From GCA-2730975 sp937893275 (lineage in GTDB: Bacteria; Verrucomicrobiota; Verrucomicrobiia; Opitutales; Seribacteraceae), in NCBI GenBank assembly GCA_963968595.1, contig CAXAHJ010000001.1:62001-126000 (forward strand): DNA of 64,000 nucleotides, written 5' to 3'. The position numbers and the translations under genes were made by a program. Shown piece after piece: positions 1 to 10,400 of this stretch. Within the stretch, counting starts at the first letter, position 1; each line of letters opens with the position of its first letter. The notes beneath the pieces were generated by a model. The model was not told the DNA's origin, ran no database searches, and saw only the letters and a program-made list of their open reading frames with translations.

Positions 1-267
1 GACTTTCTGCTCCAACGTATTGTTGATGCGAATGCGAATACAATTAAAGATTTCGCGGACGAAATAGAGCCCAGCAATGACTCCCGTGCCTTGGAGCAGC
101 AATTTGACTTCATGCACACCGTTTTCAAACATTTGGTCAAGTACCTGCTGAATCACCCATGGCACCGCTACGGCAAGAGCCGTCATGGCACCTGCCATGA
201 GAAGTGTGGAGACGAAAAGACTCTTGTAGCGGAACAGATACCTCGTTACTCGACTAATTATGTTCAT
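1..267 (-). CDS. ABC exporter, N-terminal fragment (MsbA-like)
   Basis: Partial gene running off the left edge; about 89 residues are visible from an ATG at 265-267. The start reads MNIISRVTRYLFRYKSLF and continues with a hydrophobic segment (about residues 18-40) and a second one (about 62-75), the pattern of the first transmembrane helices of type IV ABC exporters that carry membrane and ATPase domains on one chain (MsbA / lipid exporter group). No ATPase motif can be seen because that half lies outside the window. It is divergent from the DUF5069 gene with a 78-base gap. No Shine-Dalgarno sequence precedes the ATG. Substrate cannot be told from this piece; lipid A export is a guess from similarity of the N-terminus. 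Confidence 0.7.
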   Translation of the reverse strand, partial: MNIISRVTRYLFRYKSLFVSTLLMAGAMTALAVAVPWVIQQVLDQMFENGVHEVKLLLQGTGVIAGLYFVREIFNCIRIRINNTLEQKV

Positions 268-345
268 CGCTTTGGCGTTGCCCGGACAATGTAGTTGGAG
301 ATATGCATCGAACTTTAAAAGCGATTGTTGAAAGGCGTGGCAAAC

Positions 346-801
346 ATGGAAGAACATCAATATGAACAAGGTCCGACTGGGGCAATCCTTCGGGATCTGC
401 CCTCTCCATACGAAGCACATCCATGTGGACTGCTGCATCTACCGCGCTTTCTTGCGAAAATTCGCAAGCATCTGGCGGGAGAATTACCTAAAAGTTACCA
501 GCGGAACTTCACTAAGGGATTCGATGGTTTTCTATGCCTGCACTTGGGCATAGAACCGCAGGAAGTGATCGATATCGTGAGAGATGGTATCAATGACAAA
601 GACATTTGCGATCGACTCGAAGCCTTGCTGCCGCATGAACTCCAAACTCACAAGTGGAACCGCAAGGTTGTGCAGATGGGCATGAGCTCCATGGCAAAAG
701 AGAAGTTGGAAGAGGTTAAGGTCGACATGGGAGCGGCAGACCGCGATGACCTGATCTCTTTCGCTGATGTGATCGAATACGACGAAGGCAGGATAGATTA
801 G
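346..801 (+). CDS. DUF5069 domain-containing protein
   Basis: Soluble protein of 151 residues resembling DUF5069, a family of unknown function frequent in Verrucomicrobia and Planctomycetes. Features seen are a DLPSPYE segment near the start, a GLLHLPRFLAKIR segment, and a C-terminal half rich in charged helices. The ATG at 346 is preferred to the in-frame TTG codons at 325/328 because a purine stretch (AAAGG at 331-335) sits 10 bases upstream and the family normally starts close to the DLP motif. It faces the phosphatase gene tail to tail with only 13 bases between stops and no visible terminator. No function is proposed. Confidence 0.75.
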   Translation: MEEHQYEQGPTGAILRDLPSPYEAHPCGLLHLPRFLAKIRKHLAGELPKSYQRNFTKGFDGFLCLHLGIEPQEVIDIVRDGINDKDICDRLEALLPHELQTHKWNRKVVQMGMSSMAKEKLEEVKVDMGAADRDDLISFADVIEYDEGRID

Positions 802-814
802 CCGCTAGTAAGAT

Positions 815-2263
815 CTAAAGTTTCCGAGCCGTGATGATGGTGACGTCGTCACGATCATTGGACTGGTCCGCAAATTTCTCCAACTCGCCAAGTAGCTCCT
901 CGTTAAACGAATTGGCAGTTCCTCCTCCGAACTTCTCAAGTTTCGCAATGAGGCGGGCAAGAGAGTATTCCTCATTATGTCGGTTGGTGGTTTCCGTAAC
1001 ACCATCGGTAAAAAGCACCAGTGCATCGCCTTGCCCAAAAGAGCAGGTTTGCTCACTGACGATTTCCTCGAAAAGCTCGTTAGGAACCATTCCGATGGCC
1101 ATTCCTTCACCCCGCAAAGTTTCGACATTCGCATTGCTCCCCGCAGAGGCTCGAAGCAATAAACCCGGTTCATGCCCGGCCCGAGAATAGGTAAGGGTAT
1201 TCTTGTCGGTATCAACAATGCCAAGAAAAAGCGTGATGAACATATCGTGCCTCATTCGTTCATTCAGATCCCGATTCAATTTCACCAATACTTCTGAAGG
1301 GGAATGGGCACGCTTGACGAGATGGCGCAGGTTAGTTTGGCAAATGGCCATGAGCAAGGAAGCGGGCACACCTTTGCCCGACACATCCGCTATCGCGATA
1401 GCGTATCGAGATCGACCGATTTTGTGAAAATCATAAAAGTCGCCACCGACTTGAGCAGAAGGAATGTAGCGGGCGTCCACATCCAAATCCTTGGACGCAG
1501 GAAAGTTTTCCGTAAGAAAAAGAGCCTGAACGTTTCGAGCAAGAGAAAGATCCATTTCGAGCCGATTTTTATCTATTCGGAGATTCATGACGTCAGAATT
1601 ACGCACCGCCAGCGAGGCTTGTTCGGCAAGCGAATTGACTAGTGAAAAGTCGGTTTCCGAGAAGGGAAGCCCACTTGCGGGGTTGGCCACAACGAGTACG
1701 CCGATCAATTGATCATTGAACTGCATCGGAGAAAACATAATGGATCTCACAGCAAGGGCGGGGTCGGCATGGCGGGGAACCCGCGGGTCGTTGACAGCGT
1801 CCTGAATGATAACTGGCTTACCGGTACGGGCGACCTCTCCAACAACGCCCTCTCCTGATTCCAGAATTTCCGAACGTAGAATTTTCTCTAAGAAGCGGGC
1901 TCGGGTAGAGGTGGATTCGTCATCGAGTCGAATCTGTCGTCGTTGGGGAGGAAATAGCCCTTCCACAGCCGCACCTCGCAATTTACCATGTTCTACGCAC
2001 TCGTAAACGCAAGCACTCATGGCTCCGGTGCTTTGGACCGCAGTATGGGCAATTCTGCGAAACAGTTCGCCACGTTCTACACCCTCGCCAATCGCGGTAA
2101 CGAGGTTGTGCATGAAGTTGTCGACACTTTTCTTCTCCTGCTCGATGAGTTGTTTTTCCTCGTCGAGTTCAATATTCTCTCTCTTGGCTTTCGATAAGAG
2201 AGGCCAAATTAAAGCGGCGCCAACCAACACGCCACACGCAAAAAGAAGGGCTTCAGTGAGCAT
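815..2263 (-). CDS. Membrane-anchored GAF-SpoIIE/PP2C serine phosphatase
   Basis: RsbU/SpoIIE-type protein serine/threonine phosphatase, 482 residues. In order: one N-terminal transmembrane helix (about 5-24), a short coiled coil (about 29-52), a GAF sensory domain (about 55-225), then the PP2C-like domain with metal-binding motifs GGDFYDF, ADVSGKG, AGHEP, TDGVTE and the terminal DDVTI. Such enzymes dephosphorylate STAS-domain antagonists in partner-switching regulation. The gene directly follows a STAS gene; starting at the ATG at 2263 gives an 11-base overlap with that gene's end, which suggests translational coupling and functional pairing. An in-frame upstream start at 2296 is possible but would lie deeper in the STAS gene. 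No RsbW-type kinase is visible nearby. The signal sensed by the GAF domain is unknown. Confidence 0.88.
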   Translation of the reverse strand: MLTEALLFACGVLVGAALIWPLLSKAKRENIELDEEKQLIEQEKKSVDNFMHNLVTAIGEGVERGELFRRIAHTAVQSTGAMSACVYECVEHGKLRGAAVEGLFPPQRRQIRLDDESTSTRARFLEKILRSEILESGEGVVGEVARTGKPVIIQDAVNDPRVPRHADPALAVRSIMFSPMQFNDQLIGVLVVANPASGLPFSETDFSLVNSLAEQASLAVRNSDVMNLRIDKNRLEMDLSLARNVQALFLTENFPASKDLDVDARYIPSAQVGGDFYDFHKIGRSRYAIAIADVSGKGVPASLLMAICQTNLRHLVKRAHSPSEVLVKLNRDLNERMRHDMFITLFLGIVDTDKNTLTYSRAGHEPGLLLRASAGSNANVETLRGEGMAIGMVPNELFEEIVSEQTCSFGQGDALVLFTDGVTETTNRHNEEYSLARLIAKLEKFGGGTANSFNEELLGELEKFADQSNDRDDVTIITARKL

Positions 2264-2777
2264 TGCTTGCGGTTCGGGCAGAATCACCGTTCGCACCCTC
2301 GTCCATTCGTTGCTCGAGAAAAGAAACTACGTCATGGAATTTCCTCACATTGCTTTCGTTCAATTCCATCAATCGTTTGTGGGCTTCGCACACCTCGCGA
2401 GCGGAAATTGCTTCATCATCGGATCCGTTGCCGACAGCTTCAAGCTGATCGAGATCTGTAATTTCCAATTTGGGGCGTACGTGAGCGATACGATGAATCC
2501 CAAGATTTTCCACCGTTTCTAGATTTCGTTCTCCAAGGCTCAGCAGCGTCATTGAACCTTCTTCTCCCTCACTGCGAACAGCAAGCGCCACGCCAACCAA
2601 TATACCTAAGAAAGTACTATCCAAACCCGAACAATCCGCGAAATCCAAAACATAATTTCGGTGTCCCTCCTCCATCATCCCTCGCAGAAAACGACGAAAG
2701 GGATCACAATTCAAATAAGAAGCTCGTCCGCTCACCTTGACGAAGGCATAGCCCGTATGGGTGCAGACCTGGTACAT
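2253..2777 (-). CDS. STAS-domain anti-sigma factor antagonist-like protein
   Basis: 174-residue protein whose first ~110 residues form a STAS fold; the LDSTFLGILVG segment corresponds to the phosphorylatable serine region of SpoIIAA/RsbV (Ser or Thr in DST is the candidate site). A charged helical C-terminal extension of about 60 residues (ELNESNVRKFHDVVSFLEQR) is beyond the normal ~110-residue antagonist length. The ATG at 2777 is chosen over the one at 2798 because a GAAGGAAG stretch lies just upstream of it. It is followed with overlap by a GAF-SpoIIE phosphatase, its likely regulator, and preceded by acnA 45 bases away. The target anti-sigma factor or other partner is not encoded in the window. 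Confidence 0.83.
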   Translation of the reverse strand: MYQVCTHTGYAFVKVSGRASYLNCDPFRRFLRGMMEEGHRNYVLDFADCSGLDSTFLGILVGVALAVRSEGEEGSMTLLSLGERNLETVENLGIHRIAHVRPKLEITDLDQLEAVGNGSDDEAISAREVCEAHKRLMELNESNVRKFHDVVSFLEQRMDEGANGDSARTASNAH

Positions 2778-2822
2778 TGGCTTTCTTCCTTCGCCCATTT
2801 TGCAAAACCAGTCTTCTCGTAT

Positions 2823-5534
2823 TTATGTTGATTCGCTTATGAGCTTACGGAGGACATATGGCAATATACCGCCATGGCGGTAGTATTGCACTTCAATTCC
2901 GGTATCCACCCTAACGCGAACTTTTACACTGGATTCAGCTCCATCGGATTTACGAATCACTAAGTCGAATTCTTCCCCGGGGACCAAATCATCTCCAAGT
3001 TTAGGAAGAGAAAAGGTTTCGGTTCCGTCAATGCCAAGAGTTTCCGCATCCTCGCCACCTGAAAATTCCAAGGGAAGAACACCCATTCCAATGAGATTGC
3101 TACGATGAATACGCTCAAAGCTCTTGGCAACGACTGCCTTTACGCCGAGCAGAGCAGTACCTTTTGCGGCCCAATCACGGGAGCTACCCATTCCATAGTC
3201 GCTTCCGCCAAATACAATGAGCGATTCGCCTCTTTCCTTGTAGTGCTGCGAAGCATCGTGAATGGGGAGGATCTCGCCATCGGGTTGTAATTTCGTATAT
3301 CCACCTTCCTTGCCATCTGCCATTAGATTCTTGATGCGGACATTCGCAAAAGTACCTCGAGTCATAATGCGATCATTGCCTCGCCGAGACCCGAAAGAGT
3401 TGAAATCACTCTGGTTCACTCCCTTTTCCTGCAGGAAGTTACTTGCGGGACCGTCTAGGGGGATGGCCCCAGCCGGCGAAATATGGTCGGTAGTTACGGA
3501 ATCGCCGAGCAAAGCCAGCGTCCTCATATCGGCAAGAGGTTCGATGGGCGAAATATCGAGGCCAAATGTCTCGAAAAAAGGCGGATTCTGAATGTAAGTG
3601 CTTTTTTCATCCCACGCAAATAAGGATCCCGCCGGAGATTTAATTTGGTTCCATTCGGGATTGGCGTCGTCTATGGAACCGTATCTCTCCGTGAACATAG
3701 TTGGCTTGAGTCCAACAGAAACACAGGCATCGACTTCCTCTGTGGAGGGCCAAAGATCGCGAAGATATACAGGATTACCGCTCGAATCCGATCCCAAGGA
3801 ATCTTCATCGAGATTCACGTCCACCGTTCCCGCCAATGCGTAAGCTACAACCAGTGGTGGGGACATAAGAAAGTTTGCTTTAATCGCACTGTGGACTCGA
3901 GCCTCAAAGTTTCGGTTACCGGAAAGTACACTTGCCGCGACCAGATTGCCTTGATCAATTGCAGCTTTAATTTCGGGTGCGAGGGGGCCACTATTACCTA
4001 TACAAGTGGTGCATCCATAACCCACTAGATGAAAACCTAGCTCGTCAAAATATCGCTGTAATCCCGTTTCGACCAAGTAGTCGGTCACCACACGGGATCC
4101 CGGAGCCAAACTAGTCTTGACCGAAGACTTTATTTTAAGTCCACGCTCAACGGCCTTCTTCGCGAGCAACCCAGCCGCTATCATTACACTTGGATTACTT
4201 GTATTTGTACAACTCGTGATCGCGGCAATCAGAACAGAACCATGACCAATTTCATGCCCGGCCCCATCGGCCCCGACCGGAACCGTGTCCTTAAGATTGT
4301 CCAAAGGCACGCCGAAACCATCTTCAGCTAGAGGTCCTTTCAACAGGGAATGAAAGCTGTCTTTAAGAGAATGAAGATCGATACGGTCTTGAGGTCGTTT
4401 AGGACCGGCGACGGCAGGAGAAATCGACGCTAGGTCCAAACCAAGATTTTTAGAATACAATAGCTCGCCCGCTTTGGGTATACCAAATAGCCCTTGTGCC
4501 TGGAGATAGGATTTCACAAGGTTGATCTCATCCTCCGCACGCCCCGTAATGCGCAGATAATCGAGCGTTGCATCATCGACAGGGAAAAAACCCATCGTAG
4601 CCCCATACTCAGGTGCCATGTTTGCAATTGTTGCACGATCTGCAAGCGAAAGGGCTTCAGCTCCGTTGCCGTAGAATTCGACAAATTTCCCGACTACTTT
4701 CTCCGCCCGAAGCATTTGAGTAATACGTAAAGTCAAATCGGTTGCGGTAACTCCATCACGCAACGACCCTTCGAGATTTACGCCTATCACCTCGGGTGTC
4801 TGAAAATAAACGGGTTGACCCAGCATTCCCGCTTCCGCCTCAATGCCTCCGACGCCCCATCCGACAACCCCGAGACCATTTATCATTGTGGTATGGGAAT
4901 CTGTCCCGACCAAGGAATCAGGATAGAACAGACGTTGACCATCCACCTGTTTATCAAAGACAACCTTGGCCAGATATTCGAGATTTACTTGGTGAACAAT
5001 ACCTATGGCAGGTGGAACTACGGTGAAGGTGTCAAAGGCTTGCCGTCCCCACTTGAGAAATTCATAACGCTCGCGATTTCGTTGGAATTCCAGCTGAATA
5101 TTACGACTAAAAGAATCGGTAGTTCCCGATTTATCAACCTGAACCGAATGATCGACAACTAGGTCAACGGGAACCAATGGTTCTATCAGTGAAGGATCAG
5201 AACCAAGTTTTGCCACGGCATCTCTCATTGCGGCAAGATCGACAAGAAGAGGAACTCCCGTAAAATCCTGAAGCAAGACACGCGATACTACAAAGGGAAT
5301 TTCACGATCGGATGGTTCCGAAGCGTTCCAGTTTGCCAAAGCTCGAACATCTTCTTGGGTAACAGTCTCGCCATCGCAATTTCTCAGTAGGGATTCCAAC
5401 ACCACCCGAATGCTAACAGGAAGTCGGCTCACGACTCCCACTCCGAGTTCCTCTAAAGCTGGAAGTGAATAGTAACTACCTAAATCTTCCTGCAGACTTA
5501 GTGTTCTCAATATTCCAAAGGCATCTTGAATCAT
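2823..5534 (-). CDS. acnA: Aconitate hydratase A
   Basis: Aconitase of the AcnA/IRP1 type (903 residues, usual length about 890-920), converting citrate to isocitrate in the cytoplasmic TCA cycle. The iron-sulfur ligands are visible in SCTNTSNPSV and in GYGCTTCIGNSGPL. The N-terminal part has DSLVGTDSHTTMINGLG and the C-terminal swivel domain has GSSRDWAAKGT with the substrate-binding arginine. Downstream on the same strand lie the STAS and phosphatase genes; upstream is a peroxiredoxin 47 bases away. Together with gltA elsewhere in the window this gives the first two TCA steps. IRP1-type aconitases can act as RNA-binding proteins when the cluster is lost; nothing here shows whether this one does. 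Confidence 0.97.
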   Translation of the reverse strand: MIQDAFGILRTLSLQEDLGSYYSLPALEELGVGVVSRLPVSIRVVLESLLRNCDGETVTQEDVRALANWNASEPSDREIPFVVSRVLLQDFTGVPLLVDLAAMRDAVAKLGSDPSLIEPLVPVDLVVDHSVQVDKSGTTDSFSRNIQLEFQRNRERYEFLKWGRQAFDTFTVVPPAIGIVHQVNLEYLAKVVFDKQVDGQRLFYPDSLVGTDSHTTMINGLGVVGWGVGGIEAEAGMLGQPVYFQTPEVIGVNLEGSLRDGVTATDLTLRITQMLRAEKVVGKFVEFYGNGAEALSLADRATIANMAPEYGATMGFFPVDDATLDYLRITGRAEDEINLVKSYLQAQGLFGIPKAGELLYSKNLGLDLASISPAVAGPKRPQDRIDLHSLKDSFHSLLKGPLAEDGFGVPLDNLKDTVPVGADGAGHEIGHGSVLIAAITSCTNTSNPSVMIAAGLLAKKAVERGLKIKSSVKTSLAPGSRVVTDYLVETGLQRYFDELGFHLVGYGCTTCIGNSGPLAPEIKAAIDQGNLVAASVLSGNRNFEARVHSAIKANFLMSPPLVVAYALAGTVDVNLDEDSLGSDSSGNPVYLRDLWPSTEEVDACVSVGLKPTMFTERYGSIDDANPEWNQIKSPAGSLFAWDEKSTYIQNPPFFETFGLDISPIEPLADMRTLALLGDSVTTDHISPAGAIPLDGPASNFLQEKGVNQSDFNSFGSRRGNDRIMTRGTFANVRIKNLMADGKEGGYTKLQPDGEILPIHDASQHYKERGESLIVFGGSDYGMGSSRDWAAKGTALLGVKAVVAKSFERIHRSNLIGMGVLPLEFSGGEDAETLGIDGTETFSLPKLGDDLVPGEEFDLVIRKSDGAESSVKVRVRVDTGIEVQYYRHGGILPYVLRKLISEST

Positions 5535-5581
5535 ATGTTTTGAAAGTTACGATTATTGAGAAAGTTATGATGCTGAATGAT

Positions 5582-6061
5582 TCAGCCAAGCTGTGACAAG
5601 CAATCTTTAATAGATTGAAATTCAGGCAGTTGCTTAGGGTCATCGGATGACCACGAATAAGAGATCTCGCCACTCGTGTTAACTATAAATGCAGAACGCT
5701 TGGAAACGCCTTTGAAGCCAATGAAGTCTATATAAAGCACATCGTAAGCCTTCGAAACTTCCTTGTTGAAGTCACTCAACAATGGGAAATTAAGGCCTTC
5801 CTTATTAGCCATCGCCTCTTGGGCGAAAGGGCTATCGACACTTATTCCATAAACGGATGCGTTAAGTTCACTAAAAGCAGACAAATCGTCCCGCACCGAA
5901 CAAGCCTCCTCCATGCAAACACCAGTGAAAGCGAATGGAAAAAACAAAAGTACCGAATTTTTGTCACCATAATTACCACTCAAAGTCACGTCCAAGAGAC
6001 CGTCAGAAGTTTTCGATTTGAGAATGAAATCCGGAGCCGTTGAACCAACACTTAAAGGCAT
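5582..6061 (-). CDS. Peroxiredoxin (AhpC/TSA, redoxin fold)
   Basis: 159-residue thiol peroxidase reducing hydrogen peroxide or organic hydroperoxides in the cytoplasm. The catalytic motif is PFAFTGVCMEEAC: Thr46 and the peroxidatic Cys49, with Cys54 five residues later in the spacing typical of a PrxQ/AhpE-type resolving cysteine. The conserved arginine is in SKRSAFIVN. A third cysteine lies near the C-terminus (IKDCLSQLG). It is divergent from tyrS and 47 bases upstream of acnA on the same strand, so co-transcription with aconitase, an oxidant-sensitive iron-sulfur enzyme, is plausible but inferred. Confidence 0.9.
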   Translation of the reverse strand: MPLSVGSTAPDFILKSKTSDGLLDVTLSGNYGDKNSVLLFFPFAFTGVCMEEACSVRDDLSAFSELNASVYGISVDSPFAQEAMANKEGLNFPLLSDFNKEVSKAYDVLYIDFIGFKGVSKRSAFIVNTSGEISYSWSSDDPKQLPEFQSIKDCLSQLG

Positions 6062-6235
6062 AATAATAGTGGTTAGATATAAGAAAATATTTTGTTAGAC
6101 AAAATTAGGGCAAAAAGACTAGGTAGCAATCGAGGCATGGAAGGCAAGCGCAATGAGACTCAAGCTTATAGCTTTTCGTTTTTCTTTTGCACATCAGAGT
6201 ATCGAAGTACATTTAAAGACGAGTTTCCTAATAAA

Positions 6236-7417
6236 ATGAACGCTATTGAAACATTACTAACCAACGCAGAAGTAATCATTGGCCAAGAGGAACTTGAGAA
6301 ACGAATTTCGGAAGGCAAGAGACTCAAGGTCAAGTTTGGCGTAGACCCAACCCGACCAGATCTAACGCTCGGACACATGGTAGTCTTTGAAAAACTTCGG
6401 CAATTTCAAGAGATGGGGCATGAGGCAATTTTATTAATCGGGGATTACACCGCCCAAATCGGCGACCCCAGCGGACGGTCGGTTCTTCGACCGGTTCTTA
6501 CCGCCAACGAAGTAGAAACTAACGCAAAGACTTATTTGGAGCAAGCATTTCGCATCCTTGACGAATCCAATACCACCATTCGCCGAAACAGTGAATGGTT
6601 CAATAAAATGAGTTTCGGAGATTGCCTGAATTTAGCACGAAACATGACTGTCGCTCAAATGCTAGAAAGAGATGATTTTGCTAAAAGGCATAACAACCAG
6701 ACACCTATTTCAATAGTGGAATTTTTGTACCCACTAGTGCAAGGATATGACTCGGTAGTGCTGCAGGCAGATATTGAACTCGGCGGTAGCGATCAACTTT
6801 TCAACATGCTCGTGGGTCGATCTCTACAAAAAGACGCGGGAAAACCCGAGCAGGCTGTGTTGACAATGCCTCTTTTGATAGGTCTCGACGGTTCGCGCAA
6901 GATGTCAAAAAGCTATGACAACTACATAGCGTTCAACGACAACTCGAAAGATATGTTTGGAAAAGTCATGTCCATTCCCGATGATGCAATGTGGGACTAT
7001 TATCGCCTTCTTCTGCTGACTCAAGATTGCGATATAGAGAAACTTCGATCCGAGCATCCTATGGAAGTGAAAAAAAACCTCGCAACACAAATCACAGCGA
7101 AATTTCACGGCAAAGAAGAAGCAGATAAAGAACTCGCTCAGTTTGAAAAAGTATTCTCAAAAGGAGAAACACCAGACGAAATGCCCATTTTCAATTGGAC
7201 AGCACTCGCGCCAGATTCTGAAGAGTGTACCTTGGTTGACATAATTTCGGCCACTAATTTGTTCGAATCTAAAGGTGAAATTCGGCGACTAATTAAACAA
7301 GGTGCAGTAAAAATAAACGACCAGACACACACAAATGCCCAACAAATTCTAAAAAAGCCTGATTCTGCTATAATTTTGCGAGCTGGAAAAAGAAAGTATT
7401 TTCAAGTTTCTCCATAG
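6236..7417 (+). CDS. tyrS: Tyrosyl-tRNA synthetase
   Basis: Class I aminoacyl-tRNA synthetase charging tRNA-Tyr, 393 residues. The HIGH-equivalent is LTLGH (residues 43-47), preceded by FGVDPTRPD; the KMSKS loop is exact (222-226); GDYTAQIGDPSG is the TyrRS signature; a C-terminal S4-like RNA-binding domain ends with GAVKINDQ. The open frame extends upstream to a TTG at 6092, but those 48 codons look like non-coding leader, and the ATG at 6236 (MNAIETLL) fits family N-termini. It belongs to the TyrZ/type-2 group by its HIGH-region sequence. Convergent with the tricorn-like protease gene; no strong terminator is evident in the 67-base gap. Confidence 0.97.
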   Translation: MNAIETLLTNAEVIIGQEELEKRISEGKRLKVKFGVDPTRPDLTLGHMVVFEKLRQFQEMGHEAILLIGDYTAQIGDPSGRSVLRPVLTANEVETNAKTYLEQAFRILDESNTTIRRNSEWFNKMSFGDCLNLARNMTVAQMLERDDFAKRHNNQTPISIVEFLYPLVQGYDSVVLQADIELGGSDQLFNMLVGRSLQKDAGKPEQAVLTMPLLIGLDGSRKMSKSYDNYIAFNDNSKDMFGKVMSIPDDAMWDYYRLLLLTQDCDIEKLRSEHPMEVKKNLATQITAKFHGKEEADKELAQFEKVFSKGETPDEMPIFNWTALAPDSEECTLVDIISATNLFESKGEIRRLIKQGAVKINDQTHTNAQQILKKPDSAIILRAGKRKYFQVSP

Positions 7418-7484
7418 CCAAAAAGCAATGAAAGTTTGCTAGAGAGTGAAATTGTAAATTAGATAGTGGTAAAACCAATGCTAA

Positions 7485-10400
7485 TTAGTTTCCGATATTC
7501 AATTTGTTCTTTTTGGGTGATATTGATTTAATATCAAATGATTTGTGCCTATTCAAATCCAGACAATCCTTAAGTAAAACCTCGACGGCTTTTGATAGTT
7601 GTCGGTCAATTTTATTAGGGATTTCCGCTGGCAGAGGCCAAATCTGAATGTCGGGGACAGCACCATTGCCTTCCATATCTCGACCGTCATCTAATTTGTA
7701 CCAACCTCGGAAGGGTATAGACATTTTCCCAATATCCAAGAACTTTTCGTCCGTGTAAATCGAGATAACACTTCCAGCCGTACGAACTCCAATTAGCTTG
7801 CCTCTTTTAGTCGCTTTAATCGCGTGACAGAATATCTCACCATTACTGGCTGTGTTTTGGTTGCAAAGAACCACGATCGGCTTGTCCCAGTAAAAGTGAT
7901 CAAGATAGCCTAGCGGATAACTTCTCTTTCCACCTCTTGGTATTGTAATTGCATGTAGAGGGCGAGAAAGCATTTTCAACATTCGGTCAGCAGTAAAACC
8001 TCCCGTATTGTTTCTGACATCGATAACCATTCCTTCCTTCCGATAACCAATAGAAAATAATTCCTCTTCAAATTGGAATAAATCATCCCAGTTCATTCGG
8101 TTTACATGTAAATAACCAAGTTTGCCATTACTCTCTTCGTTTACGATACGTTGGTTATCAGAAATCCACGATTCCTTTAACAGTTCTCTCGCTTTTGTAA
8201 AAGAAATCGGTTCCAAATGCACAAGCCTCTCATTACCTAAAGGGTCCTTCACCTTAAGGTCGGTCACTTCATTTAACCGGCGATTAAAGGCATGGCGTTT
8301 TGCAAGTGGTGAATCTAAATCTAATCCACCAATCGAAAGAATAACTTCATCCTCATAAATCATAGAGTCAGGTTTACGTGCGGGTCCGTCATGTAAGACT
8401 GTTTTAACCTTCAGTCCCGAACCTTCAAATGACTTATCGAAAATCACTCCCAAATGAACGGTCTGCCAGCGCCAACCATGGTCGGGTTTCCATTGTGGCC
8501 AAATTTTGTCGTTAAGCTCAAAAAACAAATGGGAAGCATTTAGTTCTCCTATTAGCAGGTTTACCAAGCGACCAAAACCATCTCGATCAATGCTAGCGGT
8601 AATATGACTCTCGTACTTTTTCAGCAGTTTGTCCCAATCTTTACCATTCATTTTTTTATCATAGAAAAAGTCCCGGAGGTTGCGCCAGATCATGCGATAA
8701 CCTAAACGAAGGTATTGTTCTCTATCCGTATCTTGATATGCCTTAAAAGTGTATTTCGTCAGAACAGAACCTTTAGTCTTTGACGGGAGATTATCCACTA
8801 ACCAGTGAATTTCGTTGCTTTCCCAATAGGGGTCCAACCCGATCGTCTTCGTTAACAGTTTTGGAGCATTCAGTTCGTTGGGGAATTTGATCGTATAAAT
8901 TCCTCGTACACCTCCAAGGTCACTAGTAAAAGCTAATTTATTTGAATCACGATGCCAAAAAGGGTTGCTCTCCTTTGAACCAGAAAGGTCAACTCGGCGG
9001 ATGCGCTCATGTAAATCCTCGAAGTCAATTACAACTCGAGGAAGAACTTTAGGTTTTGACGCTATAGCAATTGGAGGCAAGGGAAAGTCTTCGTTGTTTT
9101 TGATGGATGTCGAAGCGGCGGCACGGGAGGAAAGAAGTTTTTTCTTAGCTTCCTCCAACTTAGAGAGGCGTTCGCTTTTCCCCTCATCGTCGGGAATAAG
9201 GTAAACATAATGTAAATCAAAATCGTCATTTCGACCTCGTTTTCCGACAAAGGATATCAGGCGACCATCAGCAGACCACCTCGGTGATCCGTCCCATTTC
9301 GGATGACGAGACAGATTGAACGGGGGTTCTTCCCCCTTAACGGAAACAACCCAAACATCCCAGTTGTCTTCGCTGTCCTTAGACTGTACAACCAACCAAC
9401 GACCGTCAGGAGACCAATCATAACCGGGAAAAACGGTAGATGGCAGAAGTAATCGAGGAGAATATTTGTCCGTAGCAGTTACAATCAAGTCGCCTGTATC
9501 TCGACAAAATGCTAAACTTTTCCCATCAGGACTTAATGATAATCGGTTTTTATTCGTTCTGTCTTTGGGTGAAGAAAATTGACTTAGCGTAAATTTATCA
9601 TTCTCAAACCAAAATGCATCTTGATTTTTCCTTACGGCTTTCCAAATCTCAGTACGATTTCCGAAGTCGCGAAGGAACCAAATTTCTTTATTTTTAGGGC
9701 CGAACACTACTTCGGTTTCGTGTGATCTTGTTTCTCCACATACTAGTCTGGGTTCTCGCAACAAAGTATCCATGACCCATACATCTCCACCGGCAGTAAA
9801 GGCGACTTCTAAAAAATCGTCAGTCCAGCCAAGACCTTGACGAGCATCGTTATTCCATGCGGCATCGTACCATCTACGCCTTGAAGGATCAAGTAATCCG
9901 TCCTGCCTTCGCCATAAATTAATTTTTAATGGTTCTTTTCCGCTATTTGGATAGTACTTGTAGAAGTCGAACCCTTTTCTAAATATAATGGTCTCGCCAT
10001 CTCTAGAAATAGACGGCATAATAACTGAGTCGTTTTTAAAGAATGTTAGTTGATTTGCACTTGATGTCGAAAAATCTTTTTCCCACAGATTAAAAGTACC
10101 ATTTTTATCACAAACAAAATAAAACCCTAAACCATCAGGTTTCCAAAGCGGAGATCTACAACCGTAATTTTCAAAACAAATTTGTTGAAATTCTTTCGAA
10201 TCGCTATCATGAAGCCATATCTGCGAAGATCTAGATCCTCGATATCCCTTTCGATAGAGCAAGTTTCCGCCCTCACGAATAAAAAGCGTTTTTGTCGAAT
10301 TCGGCGAGATAGTGCCATGTCGGGCATAGGCATCAAAAAGAATTTCGTCATCGGCAGAGCCGTTAATATCAACACGCAGCAAACGAGTGGAATCAAAACC

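Noticed and set aside
6092..6235. Upstream TTG extension of tyrS by 48 codons
   Set aside because: The added peptide is unlike any TyrRS N-terminus and the ATG at 6236 matches the family.
7457..7486. Possible bidirectional terminator between tyrS and the tricorn-like gene (AATTAG...CTAATT with inner GGT/ACC)
   Set aside because: Stem is short and AT-only with a large loop, and there is no strong T-run on either strand.
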